Positions 18,254 through 26,267 of a DNA stretch of 64,000 nt are shown one piece after another (within the stretch, counting starts at the first letter, position 1; each line of letters opens with the position of its first letter). This DNA is from an uncultured Clostridium sp. (GTDB taxonomy: Bacteria > Bacillota > Clostridia > TANB77 > CAG-508), in NCBI GenBank assembly GCA_905213875.1, contig CAJMJN010000002.1:1-64000 (forward strand), written 5' to 3'. Below the pieces are notes generated by a model. That model did no database searches and was not told the origin of the DNA. It saw only the letters and a program-made list of their open reading frames with translations. Position numbers and translations under genes: made by a program.

Positions 18254-18264
18254 TGTAAATCCTC

Positions 18265-18615
18265 CTATATATAAATTAATTCATTAAATATAATTTCTTC
18301 AGTACGATTTTTTATCGAATTCATTTTGCCAACCCACTCAAGTTGATTTATGGCTTTTGATTCTTCTGTAATATTTTTCTGTTCTGCCAATTGTTTCATT
18401 AGCAGGTCATATCTATTAGTTGCTGTTTTATCAATTTCTTGTAAGTGCTCACTTAATTTATCTTCCATTAGTAATATTGTATATTCTGCTTTCTTTTGAG
18501 TTTTTAAATAATTTAATCTCATTCTTCCATACTTTCCTAATTCATAATTTTTAGTATTGGAGATTACTAAGTTAGGAATATAGTAATCTCCACATTTTCT
18601 ATAATCTATTTTCAT
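18265..18615 (-). CDS. tnpV: TnpV transposon-encoded protein
   Basis: The sequence matches the TnpV pattern: YYIPNLVIS..., YELGKYGRMRLNYLK, then LMEDKLSEHLQEIDKTATNRYDLLMKQLAEQ and LEWVGKMNSIKNRTEEIIFNELIY. TnpV proteins ride on Tn- and ICE-type elements of Clostridia; their function is unclear. The 116-residue length is typical. AGAAAGGA lies before ATG 18613-18615 on the minus strand. It supports a transposon/ICE origin of the tRNA-Leu insert. Confidence 0.8.
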   Translation of the reverse strand: MKIDYRKCGDYYIPNLVISNTKNYELGKYGRMRLNYLKTQKKAEYTILLMEDKLSEHLQEIDKTATNRYDLLMKQLAEQKNITEESKAINQLEWVGKMNSIKNRTEEIIFNELIYI

Positions 18616-18851
18616 ATTTATTAAATCCTTTCTACCTCCGATAGTTTTAACTGAGTTACTTATATCATAAATTTTAAAATTAAGACATTTTCTTAAATGA
18701 TTTATTAAGACATTATCATAAATGAATTATAATTTTGGCTTGAAATAAGCATCTTTTACTTGAAATTACATAAAAATCGTAGTATAATGTTGACAGATAA
18801 AAAAAGAAATGTTACAATTGTGTTACAAAAAAAACAACTTTGTTAAAAATA

Positions 18852-18879
18852 TTGACAATATATTAAAATAATATATAAT
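18852..18879 (+). promoter_or_regulatory. promoter of the candidate RNA
   Basis: Consensus TTGACA (18852-18857) and TATAAT (18874-18879) are separated by 16 bases. No coding frame with a ribosome site follows, only the structured region ending in the hairpin at 19081-19102. Confidence 0.7.
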
Positions 18880-18885
18880 ATACAA

Positions 18886-19105
18886 AAGAAAATGATAAAT
18901 AAGTAATACTTAATTATCGTTTATTTTTTATCAAATTGTTTGCAACATGCATATTACATATGTTAATTGCATATATTATAAAAAGGTTATTTGAGGATAG
19001 AACAGGCAGCTATCGCGCCAGAGATGGTCTTAAAAGAGATGTTGGGGTACGCCGTCCCACCAATTAGCCGAACAACAGAAAGGAGATACTGCAGTATCTC
19101 CTAAT
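18886..19105 (+). ncRNA. candidate structured noncoding RNA
   Basis: About 220 bases lie between a consensus promoter and a perfect terminator palindrome. Near 18888-18940 are AT-rich hairpins (GATAAATAA...TTTATTTTTTATC; AACAT...ATGTT). From about 18988 the sequence turns GC-rich and complex, unlike anything around it: GATAGAACAGGCAGCTATC closes a loop, and GTTG...GGGTACGCCGTCCC...CAAC gives nested stems. There is no open frame. Its size, isolated promoter/terminator and setting in a mobile element resemble families such as raiA RNA, but I cannot confirm membership. Confidence 0.5.
19081..19102. terminator. perfect palindromic terminator
   Basis: The 22-bp palindrome AGGAGATACTGCAGTATCTCCT (arms AGGAGATACTG/CAGTATCTCCT) is followed by AATTTTTAG. 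It ends the candidate RNA on the plus strand and overlaps the stop codon of the minus-strand nuclease gene, so it probably serves both directions. Confidence 0.8.
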
Positions 19106-19520
19106 TTTTAGTATAAGGAATAAATTTTCCTTTTCTAACAGAATAATTTAATTTATCTTCTGTTATTGGAAATATAGTTCTAAATAATAAATTTCCATTT
19201 CCTTTTATTATTTGTACACCGATTAAAGAAATATCATCTAATTTTTTTATATATTGTATATTTCCATTTTTATGCAATCCAATATAATCGGGTTGTGATA
19301 GTATCAGTGGTATTGAATTTATAGCTTGGTTATAAGCAGAAGGACTAGAATATTCATCTTTATGTTTTTTACAATGTTCTTCAATTCTTGTAGACCAAAT
19401 ATTAATATTTTGAGGATTTAAATCTAAATCTAGTAAAGCTATTACTTCTTTAGATAATTCACCAATTTTTATATTTCTGCTTTTTCCTTTACTTATTTTA
19501 TTTATATCAAAATTTTTCAA
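19101..19520 (-). CDS. PBECR-like phage/element nuclease
   Basis: This 139-residue protein resembles the PBECR group (phage Barnase-EndoU-ColicinE5/D-RelE-like nucleases): WSTRIEEHCKKHKDEY (His-x-x-x-His region), INSIPLILSQPDYIGLH, IQYIKKLDD, LIGVQIIKG and LLFRTIFPITEDKL follow the usual pattern of H...I..P.IL..PDYIG...K.I...T.YPI. Such domains are RNA-cleaving effectors or polymorphic-toxin tips, here as a free-standing protein. It starts at TTG 19518-19520 after AAAGGAG, from a consensus promoter. No immunity gene is obvious beside it. The family call is moderate. Confidence 0.55.
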   Translation of the reverse strand: MKNFDINKISKGKSRNIKIGELSKEVIALLDLDLNPQNINIWSTRIEEHCKKHKDEYSSPSAYNQAINSIPLILSQPDYIGLHKNGNIQYIKKLDDISLIGVQIIKGNGNLLFRTIFPITEDKLNYSVRKGKFIPYTKN

Positions 19521-19550
19521 AATAAAACTCCTTTTGCAATATTAAAATTT

Positions 19551-19579
19551 ATTATACTATTAACTAGAAAAATTTGCAA
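19551..19579 (-). promoter_or_regulatory. promoter of the PBECR-like gene
   Basis: On the minus strand TTGCAA (complement of 19574-19579) and TATAAT (complement of 19551-19556) are separated by 17 bases. Confidence 0.75.
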
Positions 19580-19596
19580 TAAAAAGTCGAAAAAAC

Positions 19597-19626
19597 TGTG
19601 GATAACTTTTTTGAAACTGTGGATAA
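19597..19626. promoter_or_regulatory. pair of DnaA-box sequences
   Basis: TGTGGATAA occurs at 19597-19605 and 19618-19626, each the exact complement of the DnaA box TTATCCACA, embedded in the repeated context CTGTGGATAACT and spaced 21 bp (two helical turns). It lies between the PBECR promoter and attR. It could be part of an element replication origin or a DnaA-responsive operator. Confidence 0.55.
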
Positions 19627-19861
19627 CTATGTAAAAAAATGTAAATTCGATTAGTAGAATTAGCAAATATTATATGAAATTTATTGACTGGGTTCATATT
19701 GATTTTGAGTAAGTGATGTGATATAAAATTAATACAGTAAATAATGCAATAGGAAAAGTTTTTAATATTTTCAAGAAGTTAACAAAATAAGAAAAATATT
19801 GATTTTAGTGGAATTAAGTCGTAAAAATGCTTAAGATTTTATGAATTAATATAGTAAATAG

Positions 19862-19876
19862 ACCATCGGTACCAAA
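19862..19876 (+). other. attR of the tRNA-Leu element
   Basis: Exact second copy of ACCATCGGTACCAAA, here without the rest of a tRNA. It marks the far end of the integrated element. Confidence 0.88.
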
Positions 19877-19907
19877 TAATTAATCGTCTTAACAAACGAA
19901 AAACGAG

Positions 19908-19930
19908 AAATCAACTGTAAAGGTTGATTT
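19908..19930 (+). terminator. probable original tRNA-Leu terminator
   Basis: The arms AAATCAAC and GTTGATTT are followed by TTTTG. Lying just outside attR, it is where the tRNA-Leu terminator would have been before integration. Confidence 0.6.
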
Positions 19931-20123
19931 TTTGTTTGCAAAAAATTAAATGTTATGTCAATGTGTATTGCTTGATGAACAAATATAATTAGTAGTTATT
20001 ATGTAAATATTGAATAAAATAAAGAAAAGTAGCATAATTAATATGAGCAAAATAGCATAACATCCTATTTTACAGGAGAAAATTGCATTTTGATAAAAAA
20101 ATTATTTTTAGGAGGAATCAAAA

Positions 20124-20435
20124 ATGTTCAAAAGAAAGAAAAACAAAAAGATAACGGAAAAAAAGGCAATCCGGTTCATAAAAAAAGTGATAGAACCGGA
20201 GTTAGACAGAAAATTAAAAGAAAATCCTGATACGGATTTAGTGCTTATTGATTTTGAAATAGGCGAAGAAGGATGTTACTTTTTAAAAAATGACCAAAAA
20301 AGCAAAAAGTTTTCTGGAAAACTTTTAAGGGCTGTGACTGAAGTAGCTTTAGATTATGACATTCAATCAACTGCTTTGGGAAGTTATAGTAAACCAAGTA
20401 AGTTTACTTTCTTCAAGAAAATAACAAATGCTTAA
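20124..20435 (+). CDS. unknown small basic protein
   Basis: This 103-residue protein is not recognised. It has a very basic N-terminus (MFKRKKNKKITEKKAIRFIKK), then an acidic core (IDFEIGEEGCYFLKNDQKSKKFSGKLLRAVTEVALDYD), and no membrane segment. AGGAGG lies before ATG 20124. It is followed 14 bases later by another small gene and a shared terminator, forming a two-gene unit outside the element. Confidence 0.5.
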   Translation: MFKRKKNKKITEKKAIRFIKKVIEPELDRKLKENPDTDLVLIDFEIGEEGCYFLKNDQKSKKFSGKLLRAVTEVALDYDIQSTALGSYSKPSKFTFFKKITNA

Positions 20436-20449
20436 AGGGGGAATACAAA

Positions 20450-20719
20450 ATGACCAGTCTTTTAAGATTTAGAAATCAGCTTTTAGAAGTGAAAAAAGCA
20501 AGAAAAAATCAAAAAATAAAAATACTTAAAACTAAGGACCAAAAAATAGTAAGAGTAAAAATTCTTGCTAAAGGTTGGGATGCAGAAAGAATTGTTAAAA
20601 ATCTTAAAAGTACAACAGAGTGCTTTGATGTTATTTCGAAAGAAATTAGTGAAGATGAAATTGAATTTATTTGTGAAAGTGAATCAATTGCAGAGTTTGT
20701 CAGAGAACTTTGTGAGTAA
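20450..20719 (+). CDS. unknown small protein
   Basis: This 89-residue soluble protein is not recognised. It begins with a basic helix (RFRNQLLEVKKARKNQKIKILKTKDQKIVRVK) and ends acidic (FDVISKEISEDEIEFICESESIAEFVRELCE). AAAGGGGG precedes ATG 20450. It is second in the unit with 20124 and ends just before a strong terminator. Confidence 0.5.
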   Translation: MTSLLRFRNQLLEVKKARKNQKIKILKTKDQKIVRVKILAKGWDAERIVKNLKSTTECFDVISKEISEDEIEFICESESIAEFVRELCE

Positions 20720-20730
20720 TTTGAACATGA

Positions 20731-20758
20731 AAGAGAATAGACTATTGTCTATTCTCTT
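20731..20758 (+). terminator. terminator of the 20124-20719 unit
   Basis: The arms AAGAGAATAGAC and GTCTATTCTCTT are followed by TTTTA. Confidence 0.85.
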
Positions 20759-20902
20759 TTTATAGTATAAGAAAATTTTTCAAACTTCATATTTTGTGCC
20801 ATTAAATTATTTTAAAATATATAATAAGCTTGTAAAATTCTAATATTTAGTGTAAAATACGAATAGATTGTAAATAATAAAATAGGAGGATTGAAAGGAA
20901 AA

Positions 20903-21967
20903 ATGAGATTCCTACAAAATAATGAAGAAGATAAGAAAAAATACAAAGAATTTTTAGAAAGTGAAGAAAGATGTAATTTCCAACAATCTTTAGAATGGGC
21001 AGAATTGAAAAAAGCATTTTGGAAGCCAGAAGTAATATTAGCAGAAGATGAAGAAGGAAATATTATAGGCTCATTATGTGTATTAATACGTAAAATGCCT
21101 ATATTTGGAAATATTATGTATGCATCAAGAGGACCAGTTGGAGACATACATGATATATCAGTTATGAAACAATTAACAGATGGGGCAAAAGAACTTGCAA
21201 AAAAATATAAAGCATTTGTACTAAGAAATGAACCAGATGTATTAAGTTCAGACCAACAATTTAGAGATATTGTATCAAATTTAGGCTATAAAATTAAAGA
21301 TAATGCAAAAGATTTTAAAGATGAAATTCAACCAAGATATGTATTTCGTCTAGATATAAAAAATAAAACAGAAGAAGAAGTTATGGCAGGATTTAAACAG
21401 AAATGGAGATATAATATTCGTTTAGCAGGAAGAAAGGGCGTAACAGTAAAAGAAGGAACAAGAGAAGACTTAAAAGATTTTCATAAAATAATGGTTGAAA
21501 CAGGAAAAAGAGACGGATTTATTATAAGACCATTAGAATATTTTGAAAAAATGTATGATTGTATGGGGCCAGAACATATGAAAGTTTTAATGGCATATCA
21601 TGATGGACAACCAATATCAGGAGTAATTCCAATATTTTACGGTAATAAAACATGGTATCTATATGGTGCTAGTAGTAATCAACATAGAAATTTAATGCCA
21701 AATTATTTGCTACAATGGGAAATGATAAAAATGGCAATAGCAAGAAAAGATGATATTTATGACTTTAGAGGAGTATCAGGAGTAGTTGACGAAAATCATC
21801 CACAATATGGATTATACAGATTTAAACAAGGATTTGGCGCAACTTTTACAGAATTCATAGGAGAAATTTATATTCCATTTAAACCAATTACATATAAATT
21901 ATATCGTTTTTCTGAAAAAGCATTTAGAACATTAAGACAAATAAAAAGAAAAATATTTAGTAAATAA
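20903..21967 (+). CDS. femX: FemAB-family peptidoglycan interpeptide bridge ligase
   Basis: FemX-type enzymes add the first amino acid of the peptidoglycan cross-bridge from charged tRNA to lipid II. The 354-residue protein has the two GNAT-like halves; recognisable stretches are CNFQQSLEWAELKK, MYASRGPVGD, FKQKWRYNIRLAGRKGV, then LYGASSNQHRNLMPNYLLQWEMI and YDFRGVSG near the C-terminus. ATG 20903 is chosen over TTG 20891, which would sit only one base from the AGGAGG at 20884. It precedes DUF1189 and ftsH genes on the same strand. The tRNA and amino acid used are unknown. Confidence 0.88.
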   Translation: MRFLQNNEEDKKKYKEFLESEERCNFQQSLEWAELKKAFWKPEVILAEDEEGNIIGSLCVLIRKMPIFGNIMYASRGPVGDIHDISVMKQLTDGAKELAKKYKAFVLRNEPDVLSSDQQFRDIVSNLGYKIKDNAKDFKDEIQPRYVFRLDIKNKTEEEVMAGFKQKWRYNIRLAGRKGVTVKEGTREDLKDFHKIMVETGKRDGFIIRPLEYFEKMYDCMGPEHMKVLMAYHDGQPISGVIPIFYGNKTWYLYGASSNQHRNLMPNYLLQWEMIKMAIARKDDIYDFRGVSGVVDENHPQYGLYRFKQGFGATFTEFIGEIYIPFKPITYKLYRFSEKAFRTLRQIKRKIFSK

Positions 21968-21986
21968 GTAGAAAGGAAGTTCTAAA

Positions 21987-23096
21987 ATGGAAAATAAAGA
22001 TTTACAAAATGAAAATGATACAATAAAAAATGAAGAAAATGAATTAAGAATAAAACAAATTGGATTTTTTAAAAAAGTATGGTATTCAATTACAAAAATT
22101 GAAAAATATCCAGAAATGGCTGCTCAAGGAGTAGGAAGAGCATTAAGTTATTTAACAAAACTTGTAGTATGTATAGCGTTAGTACTTTGTATTGGAATGA
22201 TATATCAAACACATAATTTAGCAAAACAAGGGGTACAATATTTACAAAATAATTTTCCTGAATTTTCATATAAAGATGGGACTTTAAAAGTAGAATCTGA
22301 GGAGCCAATTGAAATACCACAAACGCCAATAGCAGGAAAAATTATAGTAGATACAAATACAGAAAATGAAGAACAAATAAATCAATATATAAATAAAATT
22401 GGAGATACAGAAAGTGGAATTGTAATATTAAAAGATAAAGTTTTAATAAAAAATGCCGCAGTTGCAGGAACAATAAGTTATTTATATGAAGATACTTTAA
22501 AATCATTCCAAATTAGTGAATTTAACAAACAAGATGTCATAAATTATATTAATAGTGGCAAAATAATAACTTTATATGTAAGTGTATTTTTAACAATTTT
22601 TATATATGCATTTGTAATATATTTTTTAACAACAATCTCAAATGCAATATTTTTAAGTGTATTTGGATTTATAACAACATATTTAGCTCGTATAAAAATG
22701 AGATATGCAGCAATATTTAATATGTCTGTATATGCATTAACGTTGTCAGTAATATTAAACATACTATATATTGCAGTCAATATATTTATAACATTTGACA
22801 TGCAGTATTTCCAAGTAATGTATGTTTCAGTTGCAGCAATATATTTAGTTGCGGCAATACTAATATTAAAAACAGATTTTATGAAAAAACAAATGGAATT
22901 AATGAAAATAGTAGAAGCACAAGATGTAATAAGAAAACAATTAGAAGAAAAAGCTGAAAAAGAAGAGGAAGAAAGAAAAAGAAAAACACGTGAAGGTAAA
23001 GAAAAAGAACAAAAAGATAAAAGCAAAAATAAAGAAAATAACAAAGAAGAAAAAGATAATAATGTAGGAGAAGAACCGGAAGGTTCAAATGCTTAA
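21987..23096 (+). CDS. DUF1189 family membrane protein
   Basis: The 369-residue protein has a cytoplasmic N-terminus (FFKKVWYSITKIEKYPEMAAQG, the DUF1189 signature start), a first membrane helix near residues 56-72, an external loop rich in acidic residues (WYSITK..., PEFSYKDGTLKVESEEPIEIP), and three to four further helices (residues about 195-295: YVSVFLTIFIYAFVIYFLT, AIFLSVFGFITTYLA, YALTLSVILNILYIAV, YVSVAAIYLVAAILIL). It ends in a long charged tail (KAEKEEEERKRKTREGKEKEQKD). Function of DUF1189 is not known. It precedes ftsH by 18 bases. Confidence 0.8.
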   Translation: MENKDLQNENDTIKNEENELRIKQIGFFKKVWYSITKIEKYPEMAAQGVGRALSYLTKLVVCIALVLCIGMIYQTHNLAKQGVQYLQNNFPEFSYKDGTLKVESEEPIEIPQTPIAGKIIVDTNTENEEQINQYINKIGDTESGIVILKDKVLIKNAAVAGTISYLYEDTLKSFQISEFNKQDVINYINSGKIITLYVSVFLTIFIYAFVIYFLTTISNAIFLSVFGFITTYLARIKMRYAAIFNMSVYALTLSVILNILYIAVNIFITFDMQYFQVMYVSVAAIYLVAAILILKTDFMKKQMELMKIVEAQDVIRKQLEEKAEKEEEERKRKTREGKEKEQKDKSKNKENNKEEKDNNVGEEPEGSNA

Positions 23097-23123
23097 AAAC
23101 TTAAGGAAAGGAAAGTGACATAT

Positions 23124-24923
23124 ATGAGTAAAAAGCAAGATAATAATAAAAATAAATCAAAACAATATTGGCTAACCGCATTAGTAGTTATTTTGGTAAT
23201 AGTAGCTGTTGCATTAGTAGGATTATATTTTAATAAAAATAAGACAAAAGAAGATGAAAAAACATTAGCATACACAGATTTAATAAAAGAAATGTCAGCA
23301 GGAAATATCGAAAAAATAGAAATGAAAACAGGAAGTACAACAGTAAAAGTAAAAGTTAAAAACGAAGACGAAGAAAAAACTTCAATAGTACCCAATATAG
23401 GTAGTTTTATAGATTTAGTACAATCAAAAGTAGCAGAAGGAAATGAAATAGAACTAATACAAAAAACACCTAGTATTTTTTCAAAATTACCAAGTTATAT
23501 AATTTCATTTTTACCAACAGCAATAATGCTTGCACTATTTATAATGATATTTAAAATGCAAGGATTAGGAGAAAAAGGACAAGTATATGATGACACTGAA
23601 AGAAAAACAAAAATAAAATTTGATGATGTTGCCGGATTAGATGAAGAAAAAAGTGAAATGATGGAAATTGTTGATTTTTTAAAAAGACCAGAAAAATTTA
23701 CTAAAATGGGCGCACGTGTGCCTAAAGGAGTTTTATTATATGGAAAACCTGGAACAGGAAAAACTTTAATAGCTAAAGCAATAGCTGGTGAAGCTGACGT
23801 ACCATTTATATCAATGAGTGGATCAGAATTTATAGAAATGTTTGCAGGGTTAGGAGCATCAAGAGTTAGAAAATTATTTGAAAAAGCAAGAAAATTAGCT
23901 CCTTGTATAGTATTTATAGATGAAATAGATGCAATAGGTTCAAGAAGAACATCAAATAGTGGAGCAGAAACAGAAAATAATCAAACATTAAATCAATTAT
24001 TAGTAGAAATGGATGGATTTAGTTCAGAAGAAACAATAATTGTTTTAGCTGCAACAAATAGACCAGAAATGTTAGATAAAGCTTTATTAAGACCTGGTAG
24101 ATTTGATAGAAGAATAACAATACCAACACCAGATTTAAAAGGAAGATTAGAGATTTTAAAAATCCATAGTAGAAATAAAAAATTATCAGACAATGTTAAT
24201 TTAGAAAGTATTGCAGAAGATACAGCAGGATTTACAGGAGCAGAGCTTGAAAATATTTTAAATGAGTCAGCAATAATAGCAACAAAAAATAGACATGAAG
24301 ATATTCAAAATGATGACATAGAAGAAGCTGTTAAAAAAGTAACAGTTGGATTAGAAAAAAGAGAAAGAAAATATTCAGAAAAAGACAAAAAACTAACAGC
24401 ATATCACGAGGCTGGTCATGCAGTAGTAAGCTATTATCTACCAACACAAGCAAATGTAAAAGAAGTATCTATAATACCAAGAGGTGTTGCATGTTGATAT
24501 ACAATGTATAAATCTGATGAAGACAAATATTATATATCAAAAACAGAAATGCAAGAAAAATTAATTGCATTACTTGGAGGAAGAGCAGCAGAAAAACTAG
24601 TATTAGATGATATTTCAACAGGAGCAAGCAATGATATAGAAGTTGCAACACAAATAGCTAAAGACATGGTAACAAAATATGGTATGAGTGATTCCTTAGG
24701 ACCAATTGACTTCCAAGGAAAAGAACCATATGAAATGCAATTATTTGGAGAAAATATTGGAGATAAAATTGGTGCAGAAGTAAAAGCTTTAATTAATACA
24801 GCCTATAATGATGCTATAACATTGTTAAATGAACATAGAAATAAATTAGATTTAATAGCACAAGCATTATTAGAAAAAGAAAAAGTAAATGAAGAAGAAT
24901 TTCAAAAATTTTTTGAAGAATAA
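23124..24923 (+). pseudogene. ftsH: FtsH membrane AAA protease, interrupted by in-frame TGA
   Basis: FtsH degrades membrane and soluble proteins using ATP and zinc. Two N-terminal membrane helices flank an external domain (residues about 15-130). The AAA module has Walker A GKPGTGKT near 207, Walker B IVFIDEIDAIG, and SRH RPGRFDRR. Zinc motif HEAGH follows. Then at 24492-24497 the expected Gly-Gly of IPRGxAGGYTM reads TGT TGA (Cys-stop), and the frame resumes with YTMYKSDEDKYY and runs to 24923, including the distal part of the protease. Two adjacent G-to-T changes explain it. ATG 23124 follows AAGGAAAGG. Readthrough, sequence error or true loss are all possible. Confidence 0.85.
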
Positions 24924-24960
24924 GGCAGAGAATAAAAACTCTGAGTAATAAGAAAAATAG

Positions 24961-24989
24961 AAGCGGAAGTTTAAAATTGACTTCTGCTT
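24961..24989 (+). terminator. terminator after ftsH
   Basis: The arms AAGCGGAAGT and ACTTCTGCTT (one G-T pair) are followed by TTTTTTAT. Confidence 0.8.
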
Positions 24990-25082
24990 TTTTATATAGA
25001 TATCAAAAAGGTGAAATTGTAAAACATCTGGCAAATTCCATAAAGTTGTGATATTATATATGCAGTTAGAGGAGGTGTGTAT

Positions 25083-25928
25083 ATGACAATAAAAGAAACA
25101 CTTAGAAAAGGAATGATACAACTAAAAACAGAAAATGTAACAGAACCAAACTTAAAAGCAAGACTAATAATGCAATATATATTAAACAAACCAAGGCAAT
25201 ATTTGATAATATATGATAATCAAGTTTTAACATTAAGGCAAGAAGTTAACTATTTTAAAGCGATAAAAAGATTAATTAATGGAGAACCAATTCAACATAT
25301 TACACACCAGCAAGAATTTATGAAACTAAATTTTTTTGTAAATGAAGATGTATTAATTCCAAGACCAGATACAGAAATTTTAGTAGAAGAAGTAATAAAA
25401 ATAGCAAGAAAAATAAATGCTAAAAAAATTTTAGATATGTGCACAGGAAGCGGAGCAATTGCAGTATCACTTGCAAAATATTTAGATAATGTAGAAATAA
25501 CAGCGGTTGATATATCAGAAAAATCATTAGATGTAGCTAAAACAAATGCTAAAAATAATGAAATAGAAAATAAAATAACATTTATAGAATCAAATTTATT
25601 TGAAAATATAGTAAATGAAAAATATGATATAATAGTTTCAAATCCTCCATATATAAGAAAAGATGTAATAAAAACCTTGACAAAAGAAGTACAAAAAGAA
25701 CCTAAAATTGCATTAGATGGTGGATATGATGGTTTGGATTTTTATAGAAAGATAACACATCAAAGTGAAGAATACCTAAAGTTTAATGGTTACTTATGTT
25801 TTGAAATTGGATATGACCAAAAGAAAGATGTTATTAAAATAATAAATGATGAAAAAAAATTTACTGGTACATATAGTAAAAAAGACTTGTGTGATAATGA
25901 CAGAATTATTGTAACTAGGTTAGACTAA
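25083..25928 (+). CDS. prmC: release factor glutamine methyltransferase PrmC
   Basis: PrmC methylates the Gln of the GGQ motif in peptide release factors. The protein of 281 residues has the N-terminal helical domain (MTIKETLRKGMIQLKTEN...ARLIMQYILNKPRQYL), the link QHITHQQEFMKLNFFVNEDVLIPRPDTEILVEEV, the SAM loop DMCTGSGAIAVSLAKYL, and the catalytic NPPYI. ATG 25083 is chosen after AGAGGAGGTG rather than GTG 25077, which lies in the ribosome site. It is expected that prfA would be nearby in many Clostridia, but it is not. Confidence 0.92.
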   Translation: MTIKETLRKGMIQLKTENVTEPNLKARLIMQYILNKPRQYLIIYDNQVLTLRQEVNYFKAIKRLINGEPIQHITHQQEFMKLNFFVNEDVLIPRPDTEILVEEVIKIARKINAKKILDMCTGSGAIAVSLAKYLDNVEITAVDISEKSLDVAKTNAKNNEIENKITFIESNLFENIVNEKYDIIVSNPPYIRKDVIKTLTKEVQKEPKIALDGGYDGLDFYRKITHQSEEYLKFNGYLCFEIGYDQKKDVIKIINDEKKFTGTYSKKDLCDNDRIIVTRLD

Positions 25929-26043
25929 AAAAATATTTAAGCACAATAGATATAGTTCACAAAAATTATTAAAAGAAAATGGAATATCAGAAAAACAAAT
26001 TTTAGAAGAAATATAAAAAGTAAGAAAAGAAAGGATGATAAAG

Positions 26044-26250
26044 ATGAAAGAATTAAAATTAAAAGTAGAGGGAATGGTTTGTGAAGGATGTGAAAACAGA
26101 GTAAAATCAGCAATATCTTTAATGGATGGAGTTGAAAATGTAGATGCAAATCACAATACAGGGATTGTAACAGTAAATGTAAAAGAAGATTTAGATATAG
26201 CTAAAATAAAAGAAAAAATAGAAGATTTAGGTTATGATGTGATAGAATAG
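26044..26250 (+). CDS. copZ: copper chaperone CopZ-like
   Basis: This 68-residue heavy-metal-associated domain has the metal site GMVCEGCENRV (Cx2C) near the start, and the ferredoxin-like ending KIKEKIEDLGYDVIE. It would hand Cu(I) to the ATPase encoded 17 bases downstream. ATG 26044 is used since AGAAAGG lies too close to the ATG at 26035. Between prmC and this gene (25929-26017) a short non-initiating frame (HNRYSSQKLLKENGISEKQILEEI) may be the tail of a lost gene. No CsoR or CopY regulator is seen. Confidence 0.88.
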   Translation: MKELKLKVEGMVCEGCENRVKSAISLMDGVENVDANHNTGIVTVNVKEDLDIAKIKEKIEDLGYDVIE

Positions 26251-26267
26251 GAGGAAAAATAGTAAAT

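Larger units (their letters stand above)
13090..19876. mobile_element. degraded integrative element in tRNA-Leu
   Basis: The 6.8-kb segment lies between 15-bp repeats of the tRNA-Leu 3' end. It carries an integrase pseudogene next to attL, a dead IS within that integrase, a cargo operon (15784-17878), TnpV and a partner gene, a structured RNA candidate, a PBECR-like nuclease and two DnaA boxes. No intact conjugation, replication or capsid genes remain, so it appears immobile unless supplied with functions in trans. The same tRNA terminator logic is seen on both sides: a hairpin inside the element at 13096-13136 and the probable original tRNA terminator at 19908-19930. Confidence 0.85.
19627..20123. 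other. attR and flanking gene-free stretch
   Basis: Apart from attR (19862-19876) and the hairpin at 19908-19930 no gene is visible. The 19740-19860 part has AT-rich sequence resembling that inside attL (AAAATTAATACAGTAAATAATGCAATAG). The 19940-20123 part is the leader of the 20124 gene with AGGAGG at 20111. Confidence 0.5.

Noticed and set aside
24486..24530. Selenocysteine at the ftsH TGA
   Set aside because: The residue is a Gly in the family, no redox role is known there, and the following bases form only a small AT hairpin (TATACAATGTATA), not a bacterial SECIS.
23124..24923. Alternative genetic code with TGA sense
   Set aside because: TGA ends mrnC, nrnA and the phosphoesterase gene cleanly, and tryptophans are encoded by TGG throughout.
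25929..26017. Small gene between prmC and copZ
   Set aside because: The frame (HNRYSSQKLLKENGISEKQILEEI) has no start codon or ribosome site; at most it is the tail of a lost gene.
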